Of a stretch of DNA of 64,000 nucleotides, positions 27,211 to 37,033 are shown in pieces. This stretch comes from Akkermansia muciniphila (GTDB lineage: Bacteria > Verrucomicrobiota > Verrucomicrobiia > Verrucomicrobiales > Akkermansiaceae): NCBI GenBank assembly GCA_945888515.1, contig CAMDAD010000001.1, positions 124,001-188,000 on the forward strand, written 5' to 3'. Under the pieces are notes generated by a model. The model searched no databases. It saw only the letters and a program-made list of their open reading frames with translations, and was not told where the DNA came from. The position numbers were made by a program, and so were the translations under genes. Each line of letters starts with the position of its first letter. Position 1 is the first letter of the stretch.

Positions 27211-27957
27211 TTATCGTTGTGGTTGTGTTTCGAGAAGGATGGTGTCGCCGAGGCGGACGGTTTCGTTAGAAGGATCAAGTTGTTCGACGAAGGCACCGGC
27301 GACATTCTTACGAACGTCAGCGATGATGGCCTTGCCGTAGGGGCGCTCGCCGCGCATGATGGTGTAGGTCATACCGATACGGCAGTCTTGACTTTGGCCG
27401 ACGTTAACGACCAGCAGACCACTTTCCGCGTCGATGCTCACTACCTGAGCGCGTTGAAGCGAGCCAGTTTTGAGATCGGGGCGCGGTTTATGGCGCAGTC
27501 CGAGGGCGGCGTCAAGCTCGCGGAGCGAAGTTTCAAGGCGCAGGCGAGCGTCCGGATCCGAGACGACGGCTTGACGCACGAAGTCTTGGGTGTGAGAGGC
27601 TAGTCCCATCGCGGCTTTTTCCGTTACTTCCAGGCGCTCTTGCAGCAGTTGCTGTTCGGCAGCGGCTTGGACGAGGCGGTCATCGCCACCATCGAGCAAA
27701 TTCTTGCCGAGGGCTTCAAGGCGTTGCTTGATTTGCGACAGTTGCTGCACGGCTTCCTGTTCACCACGTTTGGCTTCGATTACGGTGGTCGCGAGGATCT
27801 CGTTCTGCTTGCGCAGTTTGGCGATCTCGTGGCGCAGCGCATCGACTTCGGAAAGAGTAACTCCCTCGCGGACATCCTGTGCCGTGGCCACAGCAATCCC
27901 CGCGCCCAACCCGAAGGTGGCGAAAGCGAGGAAACGCATGGATGTGGCGAGGAACAT
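27211..27957 (-). CDS. Exported coiled-coil protein embedded in the S10 operon
   Basis: This 248-residue protein is not ribosomal. It has a signal peptide (MRFLAFATFGLGAGIAVATA), a long coiled coil at about 35-115 (heptads around LRHEIAKLRKQNEILATTV and QQLSQIKQRLEALGKNLL) and a compact all-beta C-terminal domain at about 168-243 (VVSIDAESGLLVVNVGQSQD, then IGMTYTIMRGERPYGKAII). That domain resembles the small barrel found at the end of FlgT-like envelope proteins; I hold that loosely. It lies 20 bases after rpsS and 31 before rplV, with no promoter or terminator visible, so it is cotranscribed with ribosomal genes. No function is claimed. Confidence 0.85.
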   Translation of the reverse strand: MFLATSMRFLAFATFGLGAGIAVATAQDVREGVTLSEVDALRHEIAKLRKQNEILATTVIEAKRGEQEAVQQLSQIKQRLEALGKNLLDGGDDRLVQAAAEQQLLQERLEVTEKAAMGLASHTQDFVRQAVVSDPDARLRLETSLRELDAALGLRHKPRPDLKTGSLQRAQVVSIDAESGLLVVNVGQSQDCRIGMTYTIMRGERPYGKAIIADVRKNVAGAFVEQLDPSNETVRLGDTILLETQPQR

Positions 27958-27977
27958 GATGTTTGTGCGAGAATGGA

Positions 27978-28247
27978 TTATTTCTTACCGATGCCGCCGT
28001 GAGCTTTGAAGATGCGGGTGGGCGAAAACTCACCGAGCTTGTGGCCGACCATGTTTTCTGTCACGAAGACAGGCACGAAAGTTTTGCCATTGTGAACGGC
28101 AAAGTTGTGACCGACGAAATCGGGAGTGATCATGGACTTACGGCTCCAAGTTTTGATCGCCTTGTATTCACCAGTGGCGGCGACGGCGTCAATCTTGGCG
28201 AGGAGCTTTTGGTCAACGAAGGGACCTTTTTTCAATGAGCGAGGCAT
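27978..28247 (-). CDS. rpsS: Ribosomal protein S19
   Basis: An 89-residue small-subunit head protein. [39 protein letters not shown] and [20 protein letters not shown] are unmistakable. rplB lies 28 bases upstream. Downstream comes the exported coiled-coil gene instead of rplV. Confidence 0.97.
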   Translation of the reverse strand: MPRSLKKGPFVDQKLLAKIDAVAATGEYKAIKTWSRKSMITPDFVGHNFAVHNGKTFVPVFVTENMVGHKLGEFSPTRIFKAHGGIGKK

Positions 28248-28275
28248 AGAATGAGTGAGTTAAAATGAAATGGGA

Positions 28276-29112
28276 TTACTTCTTGGGACGGGCCGAGACG
28301 ATGAAGATCGAGCTGGCTTTCTTCTTGTTGCGAGTCTTCTGACCTTTGGCATGACCCCAAGGACTGAGAAGGTGCTTACGACCACCACCCGATTTCGAGC
28401 GGCCTTCACCACCACCGTTCGGGTGGTCGACTGGGTTCATGGTCATACCGCGGACGGTAGGACGAACGCCCATCCAGCGCGTGCGACCTGCTTTGCCAGA
28501 TACTTCGTTCATGTGCTCACGATTGCCGACCTGACCAATCGTGCAGAGGCAGTTTTCGTTAAATCGACGAATTTCACCGGAAGGCATTTTCACCAGGCCA
28601 TAACCAGCTTCGCGGTTGGAAAGGATGGCTTGCTGGCCAGCGGCACGAGCCACTTTGCCGCCCGAACCGGGGAGCAGCTCGATATTGTGAATCACGGTTC
28701 CTAAGGGAACGCTCTTCAGCGGCATCGCGTTGCCGGGTTTGGGATCGGCTTTGACCGTAGAGATGACAGATGCGCCGACTTCCAGACCGACAGGTGCCAA
28801 AATGTAGCTCTTGGTGCCATCGGTGTATTGGATCAAAGCGATGCGGCAAGTGCGGTTCGGATCGTATTCGATGCCGAGCACGGTAGCGGGCATATCCGTT
28901 TTGTTGCGCTTGAAGTCAACAAGACGATAGTGACGCTTTGCGCCGCCGCCGACGTGGCGCATGGTGATGCGACCGGTGTTGTTACGACCACCGCTGCGTT
29001 TGATGGGAGAAAGCAACGACTTTTCAGGAGTCGTTTTAGTGATCTCATCAAAGGTAGGGTGTTGCTTGTAGCGCCCGGATGGAGTGTGTGGTTTGAAAAC
29101 TTTTAAGGCCAT
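28276..29112 (-). CDS. rplB: Ribosomal protein L2
   Basis: A 278-residue protein essential for subunit joining and peptidyl transferase structure. It has [40 protein letters not shown] and the C-terminal [18 protein letters not shown]. Length and order are standard. Confidence 0.98.
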   Translation of the reverse strand: MALKVFKPHTPSGRYKQHPTFDEITKTTPEKSLLSPIKRSGGRNNTGRITMRHVGGGAKRHYRLVDFKRNKTDMPATVLGIEYDPNRTCRIALIQYTDGTKSYILAPVGLEVGASVISTVKADPKPGNAMPLKSVPLGTVIHNIELLPGSGGKVARAAGQQAILSNREAGYGLVKMPSGEIRRFNENCLCTIGQVGNREHMNEVSGKAGRTRWMGVRPTVRGMTMNPVDHPNGGGEGRSKSGGGRKHLLSPWGHAKGQKTRNKKKASSIFIVSARPKK

Positions 29113-29153
29113 GACTCAGAGTGTGGTTGAGTGTTCGGAAAGGTTGGGTGAAA

Positions 29154-29438
29154 TTACACGAGGTCGAGTTTCTCGCCTTCTTTCAGGCGCACGATCGCTT
29201 TTTTGATGTGGTTGGTGCGTCCTTCGTCGGCACGGCGGCGGCGCTTGGCTTTGCCCCGGCAGTTGAGGGTGCGCACATCGGCGACCTTCTTGCCAAGGAG
29301 TGTCTCCACCGCTTGCTTGATTTCGAGTTTGTTCGCGTGGGGATCCACATCGAGTACGATCTCATTGTTGAGTTCGTTCAGGTAAGTGGCCTTCTCGCTC
29401 ATGCGGACGTTTTTAATGACGTGGAAAAGATCTTTCAT
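29154..29438 (-). CDS. rplW: Ribosomal protein L23
   Basis: A 94-residue exit-tunnel protein that docks trigger factor and SRP. MSEKATYLNELNNEIVLDV and IKQAVETLLGKKVADVRTLN match the family; the basic hairpin is KAKRRRRADEGRTNHIKKA. Its start is 5 bases from the rplD stop. Confidence 0.95.
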   Translation of the reverse strand: MKDLFHVIKNVRMSEKATYLNELNNEIVLDVDPHANKLEIKQAVETLLGKKVADVRTLNCRGKAKRRRRADEGRTNHIKKAIVRLKEGEKLDLV

Positions 29439-29443
29439 AACAA

Positions 29444-30052
29444 TTAAGCGGTACGTTTGGCGAGGGTTGTGAGGGCGCTGCCGACGACGAAAATATCGTT
29501 GTGGAGCATGATGTGTTCTACATTCACTTCCGCAGAGGTCATCAACAGCACGTTTTGCACATTGCGACCGGCGAGGTAAGTTTGTTCCGTGAATGAATCA
29601 GCAATGATCAAAATGCGGCGAGCCGAGGAAAGCGCGGCGACGGCGGCAACGAAAGACTTCGTTTTACCATCCGTAATTTCAAACGACTCAATCGTCTTAA
29701 TCGATCCAGCGCGGATGTTATCACCCAGCACGCGGCGCAGGGCCAACTTGCGTGTGGTTTTGCTGACTTTTTTGGTGTAATCGCAAGCGCGAGGGCCGAA
29801 GACTACGCCACCGCCGACAAAAATCGGCGCGCGTTTGTCACCGTGGCGGGCGCCACCAGTGCCTTTTTGCTTATAGATTTTCTTGTTGTTGCCGGACACT
29901 TCGCCACGGGTTTTGGTATGTGCGGAACCGGTGCGACGGTTGGCACGATACGCCGTGATGAGGTCGTGAACAGCCTGGGTGCCTTTATCGGCGGGCGCGA
30001 GGAGCATGTGGGCGGCCTCGGCGGCTTCTACGGTAAGAGTGTGGGAAGACAT
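29444..30052 (-). CDS. rplD: Ribosomal protein L4
   Basis: A 202-residue protein with a tunnel-reaching loop; in E. coli it also represses the S10 operon. [20 protein letters not shown] and [20 protein letters not shown] form the loop, followed by a Rossmann-like C-terminal half. It lies in the standard L3-L4-L23 order. Confidence 0.97.
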   Translation of the reverse strand: MSSHTLTVEAAEAAHMLLAPADKGTQAVHDLITAYRANRRTGSAHTKTRGEVSGNNKKIYKQKGTGGARHGDKRAPIFVGGGVVFGPRACDYTKKVSKTTRKLALRRVLGDNIRAGSIKTIESFEITDGKTKSFVAAVAALSSARRILIIADSFTEQTYLAGRNVQNVLLMTSAEVNVEHIMLHNDIFVVGSALTTLAKRTA

Positions 30053-30089
30053 GACGTGAAATGATGGTTCGTGGTTCGATTCAAGCTAC

Positions 30090-30728
30090 TTACGCAGACT
30101 TTTTCTTGGCGGGACGGACGGTGACGTAGCTGCCTTTGGCGCCAGGGATCGCTCCGGAGATGAGCAAAACGCCATCTTCCGCGCGCACGGCGACGACTTT
30201 CAGGTTCTGCACGGTGCGTTGTTTGTTACCGTCCTGACCAGGCATCTTTTGGTTTTTCCAAACGCGACCGGGAGTGGAGCGGCAACCGATGGCACCTGTT
30301 CTGCGGTGCATCATCGAACCGTGGGTCATGCGCAGACCGCCGAACTTGTAGCGTTTCACAACGCCAGTGAAGCCGTGACCTTTGCTGGTGCCGATGACGT
30401 CAACGAATTGACCGGCGGTGAAAAGATCCGCACCGGGATGGGTGTCGGGGATCGTCTCGCTACCGCGGAGGCGGAATTCTTGTATCTTGCGCTTCGGCGT
30501 GGAGCCAGCCTTGGTGAAATGGCCCATGTCCGCTTTGTTGACGCGCTGCACTTTTTTCTGGTCGTCAAAGCCGCATTGCACCGCTTTGTAACCTTCCTTC
30601 TCCGCAGTTTTGTGCTGCAGGTAGGTGTTGCCTTGCACGTCCACAACGGTCACGGGGATCATTGCTTGCGTGGCCTCGTCAAACAGACGGGTCATTCCGA
30701 GTTTCTTGCCGATAAGTCCTAGTGGCAT
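30090..30728 (-). CDS. rplC: Ribosomal protein L3
   Basis: A 212-residue protein near the peptidyl transferase centre. MPLGLIGKKLGMTRLFDE, TSKGHGFTGVVKRYKFGG and TPGRVWKNQKMPGQDGNK carry the family pattern. It sits 31 bases after rpsJ. Confidence 0.97.
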   Translation of the reverse strand: MPLGLIGKKLGMTRLFDEATQAMIPVTVVDVQGNTYLQHKTAEKEGYKAVQCGFDDQKKVQRVNKADMGHFTKAGSTPKRKIQEFRLRGSETIPDTHPGADLFTAGQFVDVIGTSKGHGFTGVVKRYKFGGLRMTHGSMMHRRTGAIGCRSTPGRVWKNQKMPGQDGNKQRTVQNLKVVAVRAEDGVLLISGAIPGAKGSYVTVRPAKKKSA

Positions 30729-30759
30729 AACGTTAAATTAGATAGAGTTGAAAAATGAG

Positions 30760-31068
30760 TTAGATGCGGATGGAAATGTCCACACCGGCGGGAAGATTGA
30801 GTTTTTTCAACTCATCAACCGTGCGGGCGGTAGGATCTACGATGTCAAGCAAGCGCTTGTGCGTGCGGATTTCGAATTGTTCAGCCGACTTTTTGTTCAC
30901 GTGAACCGAGCGGTTGACGCTAAACTTTTCAATGCGGGTCGGAAGCGGGATCGGTCCGGAGACTTTGGCGCCAGTGCGTTTTGCGGTTTCGACGATTTCG
31001 GCGGCGGATTTGTCCACGGCGCGATGATCGAAAGCGCGGAGTCGGATGCGTATTTTCTGATTTTCCAT
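30760..31068 (-). CDS. rpsJ: Ribosomal protein S10
   Basis: A 102-residue protein, also a transcription antitermination factor (NusE). [40 protein letters not shown] and [20 protein letters not shown] are diagnostic. It follows fusA after only 39 bases, with no tuf gene between and no terminator, so the str and S10 operons appear joined. Confidence 0.97.
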   Translation of the reverse strand: MENQKIRIRLRAFDHRAVDKSAAEIVETAKRTGAKVSGPIPLPTRIEKFSVNRSVHVNKKSAEQFEIRTHKRLLDIVDPTARTVDELKKLNLPAGVDISIRI

Positions 31069-31107
31069 AACGAGGAGAAGGTGAGGATTGGTTGGTTAGC
31101 GAGGATA

Positions 31108-33267
31108 TTAGTAACGAGCGGTGCCGCCGCGTTCACTGACGATTTCATCGACAATGTTGTTGGGCACTTGTTCGAAGTGGGAAGGTGTCATCGAGTAGGA
31201 GGCGCGACCGGAGGAGAGTGTGCGAACGGCTGTGGAGTAGCCGAACATTTCCTTGAGAGGAACGGCGCAGCGGACCACGGCGAGTTTGCCTTTGGTATCG
31301 ATGCTGGTGATTTGACCGCGACGACGGTTGAGGTCGCCCATGACATCGCCCTGGTAGTCTTCCGGAGTGGAAACTTCCACGGCCATGATGGGTTCGAGCA
31401 AGATCGGCTTGGCTTTCTTGAAAGCTTCTTTCATGCCGAAAATCGCCGCCATGGTGAAGGCGTTTTCGTTCGAGTCCACATCGTGGTAAGAACCACCGAG
31501 GATGTCCACATGCACATCGATCACGGGGTAGCCGGCGATGATGCCATTCGACATCGACTCATTGACGCCCTTGTAAACGGCGTTGACATATTCTTTGGGG
31601 ATTTCTCCACCGACAATTTTGTTTTCGATCGTCAACCCCTTGCCTTTTTCGTTAGGGGCTACGGTGAGACGAACATGTCCGTATTGGCCGCGACCGCCGG
31701 ATTGCTTGACCAGCTTGCCTTCGGCAGCGGCGGGGGAAGTAATCGTTTCGCGATACGCGATTTGCGGAGCACCGGTATTGGCCTCGACTTTGAACTCGCG
31801 CTTGAGGCGATCGACGATGATCTCCAAGTGGAGTTCGCCCATGCCGGAAATAATGGTCTGGCCAGTTTCTTCATCGGTCTTCACCATGAAGGTCGGGTCT
31901 TCTTCCGACAGGCGACCAAGCGCGAGGGCCAGTTTTTCTTGGTCAGCTTTGGTTTTGGGTTCCACTGCCATCGAGATGACGGGTTCCGGGAAAGTGGGAG
32001 GCTCGAGCACCACATCGTGGTTTTCGGCGGCGAGGGTGTCGCCTGTGGTGACGTTCTTGATGCCCACCATTGCAGCGATGTCACCGGAATAACAAACATC
32101 CACATCGGTGTGGGTGTTTGACTGGATGCGGATCAGGCGGCCGACGCGCTCGGAGCGTCTGGTGCGCGGGTTATACACCGTGTCGCCTTTTTTGATTTTG
32201 CCAGAATAGACGCGGAAGAAAACGAGCTTGCCGACGAATTTGTCAGCCCAGAGTTTGAAGGCGAGCGAGACGAACTTTTGGTTGTCGTCCGTGATGACCT
32301 CGATCTTGCGCTCTTCATTGTCTGGATCCATGCCGATGGCGGAAGGGATATCGAGCGGGTTGGGCAGGTAATCGGCGACGGCATCGAGGAGATACTGCAC
32401 GCCTTTGTTCTTGAAAGCGGAGCCACCAGCAACGGGAATGAGGAGGTTAGCGATCGTAGCGCGGCGGATGCCTTGTTTCAGGTCTTCCTTGCTGATCGGC
32501 TCTTCCATTAGGAATTTTTCACCGACATGCTCATCGACACTGGCGACGGCATCGAGCAGCTCCGCATATGCTTCTTGAGCGATCAGGCTTTGCTCTTCGT
32601 CGAGGTCCTTAACCGTGTAGGTCGAGCCAAATTTGTCGTCGTCATTGTAGTAAACAGCTTTCTGGTTAACGACGTCGATTTGTCCCTTGAGCTGGTCTTC
32701 CGCACCGATCGGGATCAGGATGCGCACGGCATTCGCGCCGAGTTTTTCTTTTACTTCCTCAAAGACACTTTGGAAGTTGGCACCGGTGCGGTCCATCTTG
32801 TTGACGAACACGAGGCGCGGAACATTGTATTTTGTCGCCTGGCGCCATACGGTTTCCGTTTGCGGCTGCACCCCGGCGACGCCACAAAAGACGACGATCG
32901 CTCCATCGAGCACTCGGAGCGAGCGCTCCACCTCGGCCGTGAAGTCCACGTGACCAGGGGTGTCGATGATATTGACGCGCATTTTTTCCTCCGTGTAGAG
33001 CTTGGTCACGCCTTCTTCCTTGCGCTGCCACCACTCGGTAGTGACGGCGGCGGAGGTAATCGTGATGCCGCGCTCTTTTTCCTGCTCCATCCAGTCGGTC
33101 GTAGCCGCACCATCGTGCACTTCGCCGATCTTATGGATCATGCCGGTGTAGAACAAAATCCGCTCCGTCAAGGTCGTCTTGCCCGCATCAATGTGCGCAC
33201 AGATGCCGATATTCCGCGTGCGTTGCAGCGGATAGTGGCGATCAGGGCTATTGGGGTCGGACGACAT
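31108..33267 (-). CDS. fusA: Elongation factor G
   Basis: EF-G is the GTPase that drives translocation of tRNA and mRNA. The 719-residue protein starts [20 protein letters not shown] and shows [20 protein letters not shown] (P-loop), the switch region [37 protein letters not shown] and [10 protein letters not shown], then domains II-V ending near [19 protein letters not shown]. The frame is open upstream to 33465, but that part is antisense-like filler overlapping rpsG and has no homology. No Shine-Dalgarno is visible before the ATG. Confidence 0.98.
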   Translation of the reverse strand: MSSDPNSPDRHYPLQRTRNIGICAHIDAGKTTLTERILFYTGMIHKIGEVHDGAATTDWMEQEKERGITITSAAVTTEWWQRKEEGVTKLYTEEKMRVNIIDTPGHVDFTAEVERSLRVLDGAIVVFCGVAGVQPQTETVWRQATKYNVPRLVFVNKMDRTGANFQSVFEEVKEKLGANAVRILIPIGAEDQLKGQIDVVNQKAVYYNDDDKFGSTYTVKDLDEEQSLIAQEAYAELLDAVASVDEHVGEKFLMEEPISKEDLKQGIRRATIANLLIPVAGGSAFKNKGVQYLLDAVADYLPNPLDIPSAIGMDPDNEERKIEVITDDNQKFVSLAFKLWADKFVGKLVFFRVYSGKIKKGDTVYNPRTRRSERVGRLIRIQSNTHTDVDVCYSGDIAAMVGIKNVTTGDTLAAENHDVVLEPPTFPEPVISMAVEPKTKADQEKLALALGRLSEEDPTFMVKTDEETGQTIISGMGELHLEIIVDRLKREFKVEANTGAPQIAYRETITSPAAAEGKLVKQSGGRGQYGHVRLTVAPNEKGKGLTIENKIVGGEIPKEYVNAVYKGVNESMSNGIIAGYPVIDVHVDILGGSYHDVDSNENAFTMAAIFGMKEAFKKAKPILLEPIMAVEVSTPEDYQGDVMGDLNRRRGQITSIDTKGKLAVVRCAVPLKEMFGYSTAVRTLSSGRASYSMTPSHFEQVPNNIVDEIVSERGGTARY

Positions 33268-33299
33268 GAAAGAGGAAAAATTTCGTTCAGGAAAAAAAA

Positions 33300-33773
33300 T
33301 TAGAAGCGGAAGTGAGCGAAGGCGCGGTTCGCCTGAGCCATCTTGTGCACGTCGTCGCGCTTGCGGACGGCGTTGCCTTGGTTGTTCGCGGCGTCTTTCA
33401 GTTCGTTGGCAAGGGCCACGTGCATGGGAGTTCCTTTGCGGTTGCGGGCGTAGTTGATGATCCAACGCATCGCGAGAGCTTCCGAGCGAGCGACTGGCAC
33501 TTCGAGCGGCACCTGATACGTAGCGCCACCAACGCGGCGGGATTTCACTTCCACGCGTGGCTTGGCGTTTTCGATGGCGCGGGTGACCACTTCCAAAGGA
33601 TCAATGGTCTCGGTGCCTTCGCTGGCGCGGTCGATCGCGGCATAGACGATGCGCTCGGCGAGCGCGCGTTTGCCATCGACCATGACTTTAGAAATCAGAT
33701 TGCCCACGAGCGCGCTATCATAGCGGGGATCGCGTTTTTCGGGCTTGTGGAATACTCGCTTACGACGTGACAT
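33300..33773 (-). CDS. rpsG: Ribosomal protein S7
   Basis: A 157-residue 16S rRNA head organiser. [40 protein letters not shown]-like residues ([20 protein letters not shown]) and [20 protein letters not shown] identify it. It is the second gene of the str array, 32 bases after rpsL. Confidence 0.97.
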   Translation of the reverse strand: MSRRKRVFHKPEKRDPRYDSALVGNLISKVMVDGKRALAERIVYAAIDRASEGTETIDPLEVVTRAIENAKPRVEVKSRRVGGATYQVPLEVPVARSEALAMRWIINYARNRKGTPMHVALANELKDAANNQGNAVRKRDDVHKMAQANRAFAHFRF

Positions 33774-33805
33774 AATGGAAAAAAGTTAAGTTGGGTCAGT
33801 TGAGA

Positions 33806-34222
33806 TTATTTTTTACCGCCCTTGCCCTTGGCAGGAGCTGCCGCCGCGCCGGGCTTCGGACGTTTGGCGCCGTATTTCGAACGGCTTTGACGACGTTTAT
33901 CGACACCGAGGGTATCGAGAGCGCCGCGAACGATGTGGTAACGAACACCGGGAAGGTCCTTCACACGACCACCGCGCACCAGAACGATGGAGTGCTCTTG
34001 AAGATTGTGACCTTCGCCGCCGATGTAGGCGATGACTTCGAAACCGTTAGTGAGACGCACTTTGGCCACTTTACGCAACGCGGAGTTGGGCTTCTTAGGC
34101 GTACGGGTCATCACCTGCAAACAAACACCACGGCGGGCCGGGCAGTTGGCGAGGGCGGGAGATTTGGACTTGTCCACGGGTGTTTTACGCCCTTTGCGAA
34201 CTAGTTGGTTGATGGTCGGCAT
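33806..34222 (-). CDS. rpsL: Ribosomal protein S12
   Basis: A 138-residue decoding-centre protein. [20 protein letters not shown] is the usual start; [20 protein letters not shown] keeps the lysines associated with streptomycin sensitivity, and [20 protein letters not shown] follows. A Gly-Lys-Ala tail ([13 protein letters not shown]) extends past the normal end. AGGA lies before the ATG at 34222; the open frame continuing upstream is not used. It is the first gene of the long ribosomal array. Confidence 0.97.
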   Translation of the reverse strand: MPTINQLVRKGRKTPVDKSKSPALANCPARRGVCLQVMTRTPKKPNSALRKVAKVRLTNGFEVIAYIGGEGHNLQEHSIVLVRGGRVKDLPGVRYHIVRGALDTLGVDKRRQSRSKYGAKRPKPGAAAAPAKGKGGKK

Positions 34223-34730
34223 GAGATTCCTGCGATTGTTGGTTAGATGTCTGCCATCAGGGGACATTCCGCAGGCCGCGAAATTCTTCGCAGGAGCCTG
34301 TTTTCCGGAGCTGCACCCGATAGCAAAAGTTAGTTGAAGCGCGGCGTTTGACTCAAAAGTCATTCGCGTGGCGCGATGTGGGGCGCGGATTCTCTCTATT
34401 TTCGACTTTAGCGCAAGCACCAATTTGAAATTTTTTGAGATTTTTCCGAAATCCTTGATTTATCAAGCAATTTTGGGTGATTTTTTGCGATAATCTTTTG
34501 TAAAACCATTCTCTATCCAAGGAAAAAACGCAAAAAATAGGCTCACATGCGATCGTTTTACGAGAAAAGGCAGCCTGAATTCCGCTCGAATCCTTTTGTA
34601 AAAAAATGATCCCCTTCTCTCACCCCTGCATCACTTCACACACATGGCCCCCCGATCGCTCGGTGTCATGATCGAGAGCTTGGGAAAAATCATCCTTGTT
34701 CGCACACTAGTATTGAGGCATGTTGGCGGC
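34223..34730. other. AT-rich divergent promoter region upstream of rpsL and yqeY
   Basis: About 500 bases lie between the divergent rpsL and yqeY starts. The stretch 34420-34600 is strongly AT-rich, with short A and T tracts, as expected of an upstream element for a very active ribosomal promoter. I could not fix a single convincing -35/-10 pair on either strand. No RNA gene or repeat is recognised. Confidence 0.5.
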
Positions 34731-35186
34731 ATGAGCACATTTGTGGAAAATCTCTCAGAAGACATCAAAAACGCCATGCGAGCCAAAGATAGCGTGGCTC
34801 TCAATACCCTGCGCGCCCTGAAGAGCGCACTGACGAACGCTTCTATCGAAAAAGGCGGCCTCGGCACGCCACTAGAAGAAGCCGAGTGCCTCGCCATCGT
34901 GCGCAAGCAGATCAAACAGCGCCAGGACTCCATCGAGCAGTTTGAAAAGGCCGGGCGCGCGGAACTCGCGGATAATGAAAAAGCCGAGTTGACCATTCTA
35001 CAAAAATTTCTCCCGGCCGCGCTCAGCGAGAGCGAGGTCGCCGAGTTGTTAGAAAAAGCCATCGCTGAAACAGGAGCCACCAGCAAGGCAGACATGGGCA
35101 AGGTGATGAAAGTTCTGCAAGAACTCGTCGATGGTCGAGCCGATGGCCGCACACTCTCGCAGGCCGTGATGAAACGTTTGAGTTAA
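34731..35186 (+). CDS. yqeY: GatB/YqeY domain protein
   Basis: A 151-residue protein related to the tRNA-binding tail domain of the amidotransferase subunit Gat[57 protein letters not shown] and [20 protein letters not shown] match the family. Its biochemical role is not settled. The ATG at 34731 is preferred over an earlier one at 34644, which adds a poorly conserved stretch. xth starts 4 bases after its stop. Confidence 0.93.
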   Translation: MSTFVENLSEDIKNAMRAKDSVALNTLRALKSALTNASIEKGGLGTPLEEAECLAIVRKQIKQRQDSIEQFEKAGRAELADNEKAELTILQKFLPAALSESEVAELLEKAIAETGATSKADMGKVMKVLQELVDGRADGRTLSQAVMKRLS

Positions 35187-35190
35187 GATC

Positions 35191-35955
35191 ATGCTACTGA
35201 TTTCCTGGAACGTGAATGGCATCCGCGCCGCGCTCACCAAGGGCATGGCGGACTTTGTCAGTGCGGAAAACCCCGACGTGCTGTGCCTGCAGGAAACCAA
35301 GGCGCGCGAGGAACAGGTCGATCTGCCATTCGAATTTTCCGGCTACAAACGCTACTGGAATTCCGCCCAAAAACCTGGTTATTCCGGCACGGCGATTTTT
35401 TCGAAAACAGCGCCGCTGTCGATCGAATACGGCATCCGTCATGACCATCACGACACAGAGGGTCGCGTCATCACAGCAGAGTTCACAACCTTCACGTTAG
35501 TCACCGTCTACACGCCGAACTCACAAGATGAGCTTCGCCGGCTCGACTACCGCGTGCAATGGGACAGGGATTTTCTCGCTTTCATCAAACTGCTAGAAGT
35601 CGAAAAAAAGAAGCCAGTCATCTTCTGTGGCGACCTCAACGTTTCGCATCAGGAAATCGACCTCGCTCGCCCGCGCGAAAACCGTAAAAATCCCGGCTTC
35701 ACCGATGAGGAGCGTCGAGGATTCTCGAACATGTTAGAAGCGGGTTTCACCGACACCTTCCGCCACCTCTATCCAGACAAGCGCGATGCTTACTCGTGGT
35801 GGTCCTATCGGGGCGGTGCCCGCGAGCGCAACGTGGGATGGCGTCTCGATTATTTCCTTACATCCCACATCATTCGCGACCGCATTGCCGCAGCGGAAAT
35901 TTTGCCACACGTTTATGGTTCCGACCATTGCCCCGTCAGTCTCCGACTTCACTAA
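35191..35955 (+). CDS. xth: Exodeoxyribonuclease III (AP endonuclease)
   Basis: This 254-residue Mg-dependent enzyme cuts at abasic sites and trims 3' ends in base-excision repair. [30 protein letters not shown] (catalytic Glu), [20 protein letters not shown] (Asp/Asn pair) and [11 protein letters not shown] (Asp-His) give the full active site. It is packed between yqeY and the MoxR ATPase with 4-base gaps on both sides, so the three likely form one operon. Confidence 0.96.
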   Translation: MLLISWNVNGIRAALTKGMADFVSAENPDVLCLQETKAREEQVDLPFEFSGYKRYWNSAQKPGYSGTAIFSKTAPLSIEYGIRHDHHDTEGRVITAEFTTFTLVTVYTPNSQDELRRLDYRVQWDRDFLAFIKLLEVEKKKPVIFCGDLNVSHQEIDLARPRENRKNPGFTDEERRGFSNMLEAGFTDTFRHLYPDKRDAYSWWSYRGGARERNVGWRLDYFLTSHIIRDRIAAAEILPHVYGSDHCPVSLRLH

Positions 35956-35959
35956 CGCC

Positions 35960-36865
35960 ATGTCTCTCGAAGCCCTTCGCTCGCGCCTGCATCATACCGT
36001 TCTCGGCTCGGAAGATGCTGCGGAATTGCTGCTCATCGCTTTGCTCGCACGCGGCCATGCACTCATCGAAGGGGCGCCGGGCATAGGCAAGACCTCGCTG
36101 GCCTCGACTCTAGCAAAATCCATCGGTGGTGATTTCAAGCGCATCCAGTTCACCCCGGATCTGCTGCCCGCTGATTTGTTAGGCTATTCTCTCTATCGGA
36201 TCAATCAAGGCGACTTCCAGTTCATCCCCGGCCCCGTGTTCGCGCATTGTGTCCTGGCCGATGAGATCAACCGCACCTCGCCGCGCGTACAGTCCGCCCT
36301 GCTCGAGTGCATGAGCGAACAGCAGGTCACGCTCGATGGTGTGACGCACCATCTGCCCTCACCCTTCCTCGTCATTGCGACGCAAAATGACGTGCACACC
36401 AGCGGCACTTTTCCCTTGCCTGAGCCGCAGCTCGATCGCTTCCTGTTATCGATCCGCATGGAGCTACCGGATAACGATGTGCAGACCTCCATCCTGCTCG
36501 CCCATGCTCAAGGCAGTATCAACGGAAACGACACCACAGAGCTGCTGACGCGCGGACAGATTCTCCAATTGCAACAAGAAGTCGATGCCATTTATCTCCA
36601 CCCCTCGGTAGCCGCCTACATCACCTCGCTGGGTGATGCGCTGCGCCGTCTCGCTGGTGCCGAGCAATGCGTATCGATCCGCGCCCTGCTCAATCTCATG
36701 CAGGCCGCAAGAGCCCGCGCCTTTCTGGACAATCATAAAGAAGTCCACCCCGATCATGTGCAGGCCCTCTTCCCCGCCGTAATGCGCCACCGCATGCAGC
36801 TCGAAGACAGCTCCGAAGTTCAACTGCTGATCCAAGCAGCCTTGGAACAAGCCGCGGTTCCCTGA
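35960..36865 (+). CDS. MoxR-family AAA+ ATPase
   Basis: MoxR ATPases act as chaperones that help mature or activate partner proteins, often with a VWA protein. The 301-residue protein shows Walker A GAPGIGKTSLA, FTPDLLPADLLGYSLY, Walker B ADEINRTSPRVQSALLECMS and sensor ATQNDVHTSGTFPLPEPQLD. The usual downstream partners, DUF58 and VWA genes, are absent; the next gene is convergent. I chose the ATG at 35960; the longer frame overlaps xth. Confidence 0.93.
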   Translation: MSLEALRSRLHHTVLGSEDAAELLLIALLARGHALIEGAPGIGKTSLASTLAKSIGGDFKRIQFTPDLLPADLLGYSLYRINQGDFQFIPGPVFAHCVLADEINRTSPRVQSALLECMSEQQVTLDGVTHHLPSPFLVIATQNDVHTSGTFPLPEPQLDRFLLSIRMELPDNDVQTSILLAHAQGSINGNDTTELLTRGQILQLQQEVDAIYLHPSVAAYITSLGDALRRLAGAEQCVSIRALLNLMQAARARAFLDNHKEVHPDHVQALFPAVMRHRMQLEDSSEVQLLIQAALEQAAVP

Positions 36866-36990
36866 TCCAGGACACTCCCTCTCCGCGCAATCTATCGACG
36901 GTCTTAATTACCTGAGCTTCACCGTTGCTTACCCCAACTTAACTCATCGTATTTTTTTCCTAATGTTATTATAGTCGTTATAATAGATGG

Positions 36991-37005
36991 TCATAGTTAC
37001 TATGA
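36991..37005. promoter_or_regulatory. Perfect palindrome in an AT-rich convergent gap
   Basis: TCATAGTTACTATGA has 6-bp perfect arms around a 3-base centre. It lies in a run of A/T-rich sequence (36941-37020) between the convergent MoxR and adenosyltransferase stops. It could be a terminator remnant or a protein-binding site; a T-tract is not clear. Confidence 0.35.
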
Positions 37006-37033
37006 TATATCATAAAAATCAAATCATCAAAGA

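Noticed and set aside
30748-32121. 457-codon plus-strand frame opposite rpsJ and fusA
   Set aside because: Spans two conserved minus-strand genes and their gap; residue composition is that of an antisense shadow.
33268-33465. 66-residue N-terminal extension of EF-G
   Set aside because: It overlaps rpsG, is Arg/Gln-rich shadow sequence, and EF-G homologues begin near the ATG at 33267.
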